6,099 nucleotides of DNA from Pseudomonadota bacterium (lineage in GTDB: Bacteria; Pseudomonadota; Gammaproteobacteria; Burkholderiales; Gallionellaceae): NCBI GenBank assembly GCA_021847165.1, contig JAJZUH010000124.1, forward strand, positions 1 to 6,099, read 5' to 3'. A program made the position numbers and the translations under genes. The number at the start of each line of letters is the position of its first letter. Position 1 is the stretch's first letter. This document shows, in pieces, positions 1 through 6,099 of the stretch. The notes beneath the pieces were generated by a model that did no database searches, was not told where the DNA came from, and was given only the letters and a program-made list of their open reading frames with translations.

Positions 1-40
1 TGCGAATCAGATTGCTAATTTCGGAAGGGTTGAGCTTCAT
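1..40 (-). CDS. atpA: ATP synthase F1 subunit alpha, 5' end only
   Basis: Only 13 complete codons are present (MKLNPSEISNLIR); the gene runs off the low-coordinate end of the window. This opening closely matches the conserved proteobacterial alpha-subunit N-terminus (M-x-LNPSEIS-x-LI), the segment that contacts the delta subunit at the top of F1. The ATG at 40-38 is preceded by a clear Shine-Dalgarno, GAGGAAA, on the minus strand at 52-46, with good spacing. An ATG at 54-52 in the same leader runs into a stop after five codons and is not the start. The gene follows atpH by 30 bases, the expected order. Identity rests on the short N-terminus plus position, and both agree. Confidence 0.9.
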   Translation of the reverse strand, partial: MKLNPSEISNLIR

Positions 41-70
41 CTGGATTTCCTCATTCTTGATAAATCTTTA

Positions 71-604
71 TCAGGCTAGGGCGTTCGCCATTTCAGTGAG
101 TCGTGTGCGCGCAGAGCCGTCGATCACTTTGTCTCCGGCACGGATGACCACGCCCCCCAGCAATTCTTTATTGACCTTGCAGGTCAGCTTGATCTCGCGA
201 CCCATGCGCTTCTTCAGCGAGCTGACGATCTTGTCTTGTTGGGCTGGCGACAGCTCAAAAGCTGCGTCCACCACCACATTGACGGTCTTTTCGGCTTCAG
301 CCTTCAGTGTCTCAAACAGTGCAGCAATCTCGGGCAGTACTTGCAAACGCTGGTTGTCCGCCAATATGCGCACGAAGTTACGTTGTTGCGTACTGGCGCC
401 GCTACCGGCCATCGCCTCCATCAGGTCTTCGACCTTCTTTTTGGGAACGCGCGGATTGGTAACGACGGCATGGACTTCAGGATGATTAACGGCTTCGGCC
501 AGAGACAGCAGCATCTCCGACCATGCCTTCAGCGCATTCAGTTTTTGCGCCTCATCGAATGCCGCTTGGGCATAGGGACGGGCAGTGGTAATGGCTTCAG
601 ACAT
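71..604 (-). CDS. atpH: ATP synthase F1 subunit delta (OSCP-like stalk subunit)
   Basis: This 177-residue protein has the usual length for bacterial delta. Delta sits on top of the alpha3beta3 head and ties it to the b-subunit peripheral stalk, so that torque from c-ring rotation drives ATP synthesis. The N-terminal half is helical and starts with the typical ARPYAQAAFDEA segment (residues 8-19). The family motif LADNQRLQVLPEI lies at about 81-93. The conserved C-terminal signature, ELLGGVVIRAGDKVIDGSAR, spans about 147-166. The ATG at 604-602 lies only 5 bases after the atpF stop, and a GGAAA stretch inside the end of atpF could serve as ribosome binding site, so translation is probably coupled to atpF. 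The downstream gap to atpA is 30 bases. Nothing is truncated or unusual. Confidence 0.97.
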   Translation of the reverse strand: MSEAITTARPYAQAAFDEAQKLNALKAWSEMLLSLAEAVNHPEVHAVVTNPRVPKKKVEDLMEAMAGSGASTQQRNFVRILADNQRLQVLPEIAALFETLKAEAEKTVNVVVDAAFELSPAQQDKIVSSLKKRMGREIKLTCKVNKELLGGVVIRAGDKVIDGSARTRLTEMANALA

Positions 605-609
605 GGCGA

Positions 610-1080
610 TCAGATTTCCGCGACGAGTTTATCGAGCAGGTCATTGTGTGCCTTGGCATCGATCTCGCGACCCAGAATCTTGCCAGCGCCAGCGAGTGCG
701 ATCGCAGAGACCTGCGTGCGCAACTGCTCCTTGGCACGGAACACTTCCTGGTCGATCTCGGCCTTGGCACCGGCAATGATGCGGTCGCCTTCAACCTTGG
801 CTTGCCCCTTGGCTTCCTCGACGATCTCGCTTGCGCGTTTTTCGCCGTTCGCCACGATCTCGCCCGCTTTTTCCTTGGCTTCGCGCAGGATTTCTGCGGA
901 ACGTTTGGAGGCCAGCTCAAGATCCTGCTTGGCGCGCTCTGCATCGGCCAATCCGTCGGCGATCTGTTTCTTGCGTGCTTCCAGCGCGCCGATGATCGGT
1001 GTCCATACGAACTTCATGCAGAACCACACGAACAGGGCGAACATGATGGTCTGGGCGAGAAGAGTTGCATTGATGTTCAT
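610..1080 (-). CDS. atpF: ATP synthase Fo subunit b (peripheral stalk)
   Basis: The product has 156 residues, the same length I recall for the E. coli b subunit. Subunit b forms the dimeric peripheral stalk: an N-terminal membrane anchor holds subunit a, and a long helical coiled coil reaches up to delta. Visible here are the opening [20 protein letters not shown] with one transmembrane helix at about 5-26, the VWTP hinge at 25-28, and an Arg at position 36 as in E. coli. An Ala/Glu/Lys-rich helix covers about 32-120, and a delta-binding end with [18 protein letters not shown] (124-141) closes with KLVAEI. The ATG at 1080-1078 follows an AAGGA Shine-Dalgarno at 1092-1088, in a 42-base gap after atpE. 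A single b gene is seen, without the b/b' pair of photosynthetic bacteria. Confidence 0.98.
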   Translation of the reverse strand: MNINATLLAQTIMFALFVWFCMKFVWTPIIGALEARKKQIADGLADAERAKQDLELASKRSAEILREAKEKAGEIVANGEKRASEIVEEAKGQAKVEGDRIIAGAKAEIDQEVFRAKEQLRTQVSAIALAGAGKILGREIDAKAHNDLLDKLVAEI

Positions 1081-1122
1081 GCAAGCTTCCTTTCTAAATT
1101 ATGCGTTGTCGCTGACGGCGAA

Positions 1123-2282
<1,160 letters not shown>

Positions 2283-2810
2283 TTAGTCGCTATCTTCAAT
2301 CTTGATCTTCATTAACAACCGGGCTGCCAGCAGCACCGTTTGCCCCAATACAAAACCGCCCAATACCGCCAATGGCGATAGTTTCAGCACCGCCAGGCTG
2401 ATTCCCAGCAATGCGACAACTGCCAGGAAACGCTCGGCAGCGTAAAAATACATAAGCCGTAACTGTTGATGTGCGTCATGGGCAGAATGCAATGCTGCTC
2501 GGGACATCCTCCAAGCCAGCAATGCACCATTGAGAACGGATATCCCTCCACCACCTAACACCGCTATCGCGTATTGCGGCGAACTTCTCCAGCAAAATGC
2601 TGTTATGCCTGCAGCGACCAGCGTGGCAATGGTTTGCAGACCAATTACCTTGCGCGCTAACCGTTTTTCTTGGACTTCGGCTGTGAAAAGCGCGGCGATG
2701 ATAGCGGCGTTTAACGGGGGTGTCAAACGCTGTTCTGCGATATCCCCCTTGCCAGCGCGCTTTTCAACGTCCGCTGCGGAGTCCACCGAGAAGCTCATCC
2801 AAATGGTCAT
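2283..2810 (-). CDS. atpI: ATP synthase subunit I (AtpI, Fo assembly factor), start uncertain
   Basis: The product is a small membrane protein encoded just before atpB. Members of this family help assemble or insert the c-ring and are usually dispensable. From ATG 2810 it would have 175 residues: a polar N-terminal segment (1-30), then four hydrophobic helices at about 55-74, 80-100, 125-145 and 147-167, with a charged KIKIEDSD tail. ARKVIGLQ at 53-60 aligns by eye with the start of helix 1 in E. coli AtpI, whose own N-terminus is about 40 residues shorter; some betaproteobacterial AtpI proteins carry such an extension. Other in-frame starts are ATG 2798, GTG 2786 and TTG 2726; none has a strong Shine-Dalgarno. 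The 2810 start overlaps the parB end by 47 bases. A sigma70-like promoter lies inside codons 29-38. Identity rests on topology and position more than on sequence motifs. Confidence 0.85.
   Translation of the reverse strand: MTIWMSFSVDSAADVEKRAGKGDIAEQRLTPPLNAAIIAALFTAEVQEKRLARKVIGLQTIATLVAAGITAFCWRSSPQYAIAVLGGGGISVLNGALLAWRMSRAALHSAHDAHQQLRLMYFYAAERFLAVVALLGISLAVLKLSPLAVLGGFVLGQTVLLAARLLMKIKIEDSD
2698..2726 (-). promoter_or_regulatory. Candidate sigma70 promoter for the atp operon
   Basis: Read on the minus strand, TTGACA (2726-2721, perfect -35 box) is followed by exactly 17 bases and TATCAT (2703-2698, one mismatch to the TATAAT -10 box). That is 11 of 12 consensus positions at optimal spacing. 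Transcription would start near 2692-2690, just inside the atpI frame and downstream of parB, and run through atpBEFHA. The position is where an atp operon promoter is expected. No extended -10 TG is present. It could be a chance match within coding sequence, but matches this good are uncommon and the location favours a real function. Confidence 0.65.
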
Positions 2811-3630
2811 TGCTCAGGTATTCGATGACAAGCTTGCCGCCGCCTTTCCGGTTGGATTTGATTTCCACGCGCGTACCCAGATGGGCACTGATGTCTTCCT
2901 GCAATTGCTGGGTATCGCGGTTCGGTTTTTGCGGTTTTTTGCTTTCTGGCCTGGCAGGTGCCTGTTCGCCCTGCTGTTGCACCAGTTTTTCCGCTTCGCG
3001 CACCGACAGGCCTTCCAGCACGATCCTGTTGGCCAGCAATATCTGTTGCGCGCCTTCCAGCGACAACAAGGCTCGTGCGTGCCCCATATCCAGGGAACCA
3101 GCCATCAACATGTCTTGAACCGCTTGCGGCAATTTGAGCAAGCGTAGCAGGTTGCTGGCAGCGCTACGCGAACGCCCTACCGCATCTGCGGCTGCCTGGT
3201 GGGTCATCTGGAACTCATCGATCAGGCGCTGAATGCCGATGGCTTCTTCCAGCGGGTTCAGATCCTCGCGCTGAATGTTTTCGATCAGCGCCATTGCCAG
3301 TGCTGCATTATCCGGTACCTTGCGCACGATGACCGGCACGATTTTCAACTCGGCCAGTTGCGCTGCGCGCCAGCGCCGCTCGCCGGCAATAATCTCGTAA
3401 CCGCCTTCCGGCAGTTCGCGCGCCAGGATGGGTTGCATGACGCCCTGCACCTTGATCGAGGCGGCGAGTTCATTCAGTGATGCTTCATCCATGCGGCTGC
3501 GCGGCTGGTATTTGCCGGGCTTCAGTTGTTCGACTTTGAGCTCGCGCAATACGTCGTTTTGTTTCGATGTGCTGTTTCCGGATAGCAGCGCATCCAGGCC
3601 GCGCCCCAGTCCCTTGATCGGTTTTGCCAT
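2764..3630 (-). CDS. parB: Chromosome partitioning protein ParB (CTPase, parS-binding)
   Basis: The 288-residue protein has the normal length for chromosomal ParB. ParB loads at parS near the origin, spreads as a CTP-gated clamp, and stimulates ParA to move the replicated origins apart. The short basic N-terminus KGLGRGLDALLSG (6-18) includes the ParA-stimulating motif. The CTP-binding boxes are GVMQPI (63-68), GERRWRAA (83-90) and ENIQREDLNPLEEA (117-130). The helix-turn-helix for parS recognition covers about 142-167 (MTHQAAADAVGRSRSAASNL). A Pro/Lys/Gln-rich linker (about 219-245) leads to the C-terminal dimerisation domain, ending EYLSNDHLDELLGGLRSGR. GGGAAAA precedes the ATG at 3630, 23 bases after parA. 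All key motifs are intact. Confidence 0.98.
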   Translation of the reverse strand: MAKPIKGLGRGLDALLSGNSTSKQNDVLRELKVEQLKPGKYQPRSRMDEASLNELAASIKVQGVMQPILARELPEGGYEIIAGERRWRAAQLAELKIVPVIVRKVPDNAALAMALIENIQREDLNPLEEAIGIQRLIDEFQMTHQAAADAVGRSRSAASNLLRLLKLPQAVQDMLMAGSLDMGHARALLSLEGAQQILLANRIVLEGLSVREAEKLVQQQGEQAPARPESKKPQKPNRDTQQLQEDISAHLGTRVEIKSNRKGGGKLVIEYLSNDHLDELLGGLRSGR

Positions 3631-3653
3631 AATTTTCCCTTTGCTGAAACTTG

Positions 3654-4433
3654 TTATGCGGCGACTTGTGCGGTCGCGTTGTTGAGCATCTCGCCCGCCA
3701 AGGCCAGATAGGCCAGCGTTCCCTTGGACTGGCTGTCGTGATACAGCGCAGGGATGCCGAAGCTGGGAGCTTCCGCCAGACGCACGTTGCGCGGGATGAC
3801 CGTGCGATAGACCTTGTCGCCGAAATGCTGCTGCAATTGCTCAGAAACCTGTTGTGCCAAGGCATTGCGCGGATCGAACATGGTGCGGAGCAGCCCCTCG
3901 ATCTCCAGATCCGGATTCAGGTTTTCACGCACCTTGCGGATGGTATTGACCAGATCGCTCAAACCTTCCAGGGCGTAGTATTCGCATTGCATCGGAATCA
4001 TCACCGATTTCGCGGCACACAATCCGTTCAAGGTAAGCAAATTCAGCGCAGGAGGACAATCGACCAGGATGTAATCATAGTCGTCCAGTACCGGCTGCAA
4101 TTCTTCTTTCAATCGCATCTCGCGGCCTTCCACATCGACCAGCTCAATCTCCGCACCCGCCAGTTCGCGATTTGCCGGCAATACGTCGTATTTGCAAGCG
4201 TCGGATCTGATGCGCGCTTCGGCGATCGTCTTTTCTCCGAGCAATACGTCGTACACAGTTGCTTCCAGATCGGCCTTATTGATTCCGCTGCCCATGGTGG
4301 CGTTACCCTGCGGATCGAGATCAATCAGCAGGACGCGCTGTTTCGCTGCCCCGAGGCTTGCTGCCAGATTGACGCTGGTCGTGGTTTTGCCCACGCCCCC
4401 CTTTTGATTGGTGATTGCCAATATCTTGCTCAT
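3654..4433 (-). CDS. parA: Chromosome partitioning ATPase ParA (Soj/MinD superfamily)
   Basis: The protein has 259 residues, typical of short chromosomal ParA lacking the N-terminal DNA-binding domain of plasmid type Ia ParA. ATP-bound ParA dimers coat the nucleoid; ParB-parS complexes trigger hydrolysis and follow the receding gradient. The deviant Walker A is KGGVGKTT (11-18), with signature lysine K11 and catalytic-loop K16. The A' motif LLIDLDPQGN (35-44) has D38 and D40. Walker B is YILVDCPP (121-128) with D125, and the family segment IPRNVRLAEAPSFG lies at 213-226. The ATG at 4433-4431 overlaps the rsmG stop as ATGA, with a GGGGGT run at suitable distance upstream serving as Shine-Dalgarno. 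The parA-parB spacing of 23 bases indicates one operon. Confidence 0.98.
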   Translation of the reverse strand: MSKILAITNQKGGVGKTTTSVNLAASLGAAKQRVLLIDLDPQGNATMGSGINKADLEATVYDVLLGEKTIAEARIRSDACKYDVLPANRELAGAEIELVDVEGREMRLKEELQPVLDDYDYILVDCPPALNLLTLNGLCAAKSVMIPMQCEYYALEGLSDLVNTIRKVRENLNPDLEIEGLLRTMFDPRNALAQQVSEQLQQHFGDKVYRTVIPRNVRLAEAPSFGIPALYHDSQSKGTLAYLALAGEMLNNATAQVAA

Positions 4434-5053
4434 TTTTCTACCCCCAACACGACCAGACTGCGGGCCGCTTCTAGTTTAGGAACTTGCAATGTGATCACTC
4501 TTTCCACTTTCACCCCTGCGGGAAGCCGCGCCAGCTCCTGTTCCGGAGCCCCCTTCATGGCCGCCCAGCGGCCACTTTCGGCCAGCAAATGGCGGGTCAA
4601 CGCGACGAAATCCGCCGCTTCGGCGAACGCGCGCGAGATGATTCCGTCGAATTTCTGCGGCGATTGCCATTGTTCTACCCGCCCGCAGCGAACTTCCACA
4701 TTCCGCAGGCCCAACTCGATCGCCGCTTGCTGAACGAAACCGGTTTTCTTGCTATTGCTATCCAGCAAGGTGAACGACCACTCCGGACGCATCACAGCCA
4801 GAACCAGTCCCGGCAAGCCCCCGCCGCACCCAACATCCAGCCAGCGTTGTGGCCACAAATAAGGCAATACAGCCAAGCTATCAAGCAAGTGGTTGCTTAC
4901 CATCTGTTCTTGCTGGCGTATCGCAGTAAGGTTGTATACCGCATTCCACTTGTGCAACAGTGCCAGATAATCCAGCAATTTCACCCGTTGCTCGGAGGTT
5001 ACCTCCAGCCCCATTGCCGTGGCACCCTCTGCCAGTTCCTGCTCCAGATTCAT
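4430..5053 (-). CDS. rsmG: 16S rRNA (guanine527-N7)-methyltransferase RsmG (GidB)
   Basis: The protein has 207 residues, the usual RsmG length. It uses S-adenosylmethionine to methylate N7 of G527 in the 530 loop of 16S rRNA; loss of the enzyme in several bacteria gives low-level streptomycin resistance. The family's N-terminal segment [11 protein letters not shown] lies at 35-45. The SAM-binding motif I is [11 protein letters not shown] (72-82), followed by [11 protein letters not shown] (96-106) at the end of strand 2 and by ISRAFA (139-144), a conserved segment of the methylase fold. The ATG at 5053-5051 overlaps the mnmG stop as ATGA, and an AAAAGG Shine-Dalgarno lies a few bases upstream. 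Its 3' end overlaps parA in the same way. A candidate hairpin lies immediately upstream. Confidence 0.97.
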   Translation of the reverse strand: MNLEQELAEGATAMGLEVTSEQRVKLLDYLALLHKWNAVYNLTAIRQQEQMVSNHLLDSLAVLPYLWPQRWLDVGCGGGLPGLVLAVMRPEWSFTLLDSNSKKTGFVQQAAIELGLRNVEVRCGRVEQWQSPQKFDGIISRAFAEAADFVALTRHLLAESGRWAAMKGAPEQELARLPAGVKVERVITLQVPKLEAARSLVVLGVEK

Positions 5054-6099
5054 GCTGCCTTTTCTTGTTTGAAGCCTCGCTTCAAATGCACCAGCAACAG
5101 GGAAATCGCCGCAGGCGTCACACCGGAGATGCGCGCTGCCTGCCCTAGCGTCTGCGGTCGGTGCTGGCTCAGTTTCTGCCGCACTTCGATCGACAAGCCG
5201 CGCACCGTTGCATAATCGATGTCAGTTGGCAATTGCGTCGTCTCATGTCCTTCCTGGCGTGCAATCTCGTCCCGTTGGCGTTCTATATATCCTTGATATT
5301 TGGCCAGTATCTCCACCTGTTCGGCGACTTCGCCGCCCTCTTCCGCATGTGCGCCGGGCAATGTCATTAAAGTCGCATAATTCACTTCCGGGCGACGCAA
5401 CAGGTCATACAATGAATACTCGCGCTCGATTTCTTTGCCAAGTACGCGTTCGGCATCGGCCTTCTCAAGCATGCGCGGATTAATCCAGGTCGATTTCAAT
5501 CGTTGCAATTCGCGCTCTATCTTTTCGCGTTTGGTTTCGAAAGCCAGCCATCGAATATCATCGACCAGGCCCAAACGCCGGCCTGTCTCGGTCAAACGCA
5601 TATCGGCATTGTCTTCGCGCAATTGCAACCGGTACTCGGCTCGGCTGGTAAACATGCGGTAGGGTTCGGATACGCCGCGCGTGATCAGATCGTCCACCAG
5701 CACTCCCAGATATGCTTCATCACGTCGCGGACACCAAGGTTCCAGTTCTTTGGCTTGTAAGGCCGCATTCACGCCGGCCAGCAAGCCTTGAGCCGCCGCT
5801 TCCTCGTAGCCAGTAGTGCCGTTGATCTGCCCCGCCAGGAATAAGCCGTTTATCGCCTTGCTTTCCAAAGAAGTTTTCAAACCTCGCGGATCGAAATAGT
5901 CATATTCGATGGCATAGCCAGGGCGTGTGATGTGTGCGTTTTCCAACCCCTTAATCGATCGCACCAATGCCAGCTGCGTATCGTAGGAAAGGCTGGTCGA
6001 TATGCCGTTTGGATAGATTTCGTGCGTCGTCAGTCCTTCTGGCTCCAGGAATATCTGATGCGAATCCTTGCCAGCAAAACGCGTAATCTTGTCTTCGAT
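5050..6099 (-). CDS. mnmG: tRNA uridine 5-carboxymethylaminomethyl modification enzyme MnmG (GidA), C-terminal part
   Basis: The last 349 codons of the gene are present; the frame is open to the window edge, so roughly the first 280 residues of a protein of about 630 (family length) lie outside. With MnmE, this FAD enzyme modifies wobble U34 of certain tRNAs to the cmnm5 form. Visible in fragment numbering are [14 protein letters not shown] (11-24), YPNGISTSL (29-37), [20 protein letters not shown] (85-104) with the FAD-contacting part, and [14 protein letters not shown] (145-158). The C-terminal MnmE/tRNA-binding domain carries YQGYIERQ (268-275) and [13 protein letters not shown] (324-336). 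The FAD-binding N-terminal GxGxxG is outside the window. The stop overlaps the rsmG start by 4 bases. A TTG at 5967 is internal, not the start. Confidence 0.98.
   Translation of the reverse strand: MEDKITRFAGKDSHQIFLEPEGLTTHEIYPNGISTSLSYDTQLALVRSIKGLENAHITRPGYAIEYDYFDPRGLKTSLESKAINGLFLAGQINGTTGYEEAAAQGLLAGVNAALQAKELEPWCPRRDEAYLGVLVDDLITRGVSEPYRMFTSRAEYRLQLREDNADMRLTETGRRLGLVDDIRWLAFETKREKIERELQRLKSTWINPRMLEKADAERVLGKEIEREYSLYDLLRRPEVNYATLMTLPGAHAEEGGEVAEQVEILAKYQGYIERQRDEIARQEGHETTQLPTDIDYATVRGLSIEVRQKLSQHRPQTLGQAARISGVTPAAISLLLVHLKRGFKQEKAA
5068..5086 (-). promoter_or_regulatory. Perfect 8-bp inverted repeat (candidate mRNA hairpin) ahead of rsmG
   Basis: On the minus strand, TTTGAAGC, a 3-base loop GAG, and GCTTCAAA form a perfect 8-bp stem within the last codons of mnmG. 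It ends 14 bases before the rsmG ATG and directly upstream of its AAAAGG Shine-Dalgarno. It is not a terminator, since no U-run follows on either strand. A translating ribosome finishing mnmG would melt the stem, so it could help couple the two genes or mark an mRNA processing site. This is inference; the stem has only three G-C pairs and could be chance. Confidence 0.35.

Noticed and set aside
597..944. 115-codon minus-strand frame overlapping atpF
   Set aside because: It is an alternative frame of atpF with a very Arg/Ser/Pro-rich translation and no separate ribosome binding site evidence.
1081..1122. Weak 4-bp stem (TCGC...GCGA) in the atpE-atpF gap
   Set aside because: It is too short to claim as a processing hairpin or terminator, and no U-run follows.
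3651..4733. 360-codon plus-strand frame opposite parA and the end of rsmG
   Set aside because: It is antisense to parA with all ATPase motifs in place; composition and lack of motifs mark it as a shadow.
2764..5053. parS site near parAB
   Set aside because: I searched by eye for TGTTTCACGTGAAACA and near matches, and for a CACGTG core, and found none. The best partial, GTTTTCACGC at about 3921-3930, is not palindromic.
4484..5215. 243-codon plus-strand frame opposite rsmG
   Set aside because: It spans the rsmG gene and its junction with mnmG on the opposite strand, with no domain visible.
5050..5967. mnmG as a complete 305-residue protein starting at 5967
   Set aside because: The frame continues upstream to the window edge with clear MnmG sequence, so the TTG at 5967 is an internal leucine and the gene is simply cut by the window.

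Overview
The window is a compact, ordinary-looking piece of core bacterial chromosome. Every supported gene lies on the minus strand, so transcription runs from high to low coordinates. In transcription order: the 3' part of mnmG (6099-5050), rsmG (5053-4430), parA (4433-3654), parB (3630-2764), atpI (about 2810-2283), atpB (2279-1416), atpE (1362-1123), atpF (1080-610), atpH (604-71) and the first 13 codons of atpA (40-1). The order tRNA/rRNA modification genes, then chromosome partition genes, then the F1Fo ATP synthase operon is familiar from origin-proximal regions of Betaproteobacteria and some Gammaproteobacteria. The protein sequences (Asp-type c subunit, 156-residue b subunit, AtpI with a long N-terminal extension) fit a betaproteobacterium, perhaps Nitrosomonadales/Gallionellales. 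That placement is inferred from family resemblance, not from a search.

Region 1 (4430-6099) holds the two former gid genes. MnmG makes the cmnm5U34 modification of tRNA together with MnmE; RsmG makes m7G527 of 16S rRNA. Both junctions, mnmG/rsmG and rsmG/parA, are 4-base ATGA overlaps, which suggests translational coupling from tRNA modification into chromosome segregation. A perfect 8-bp inverted repeat lies in the last codons of mnmG, just upstream of the rsmG Shine-Dalgarno.

Region 2 (2764-4433) encodes the chromosomal ParA ATPase and the ParB CTPase/parS-binding protein. No parS palindrome was seen by eye.

Region 3 (1-2810) starts the ATP synthase operon in the usual order I-B-E-F-H-A, of which the Fo genes and the delta stalk gene are complete. 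Its most interesting feature is a near-consensus sigma70 promoter (TTGACA, 17-base spacer, TATCAT) on the minus strand at 2698-2726, inside the N-terminal part of the atpI reading frame. The atpB-atpE gap is very AT-rich with a strong Shine-Dalgarno, as expected for the high synthesis rate of subunit c.

There is no gene-free stretch above 60 bases. I saw no mobile element, tRNA or rRNA gene, CRISPR array or clear intrinsic terminator. I do not see a previously undescribed system here; the findings are about expression signals and gene boundaries.
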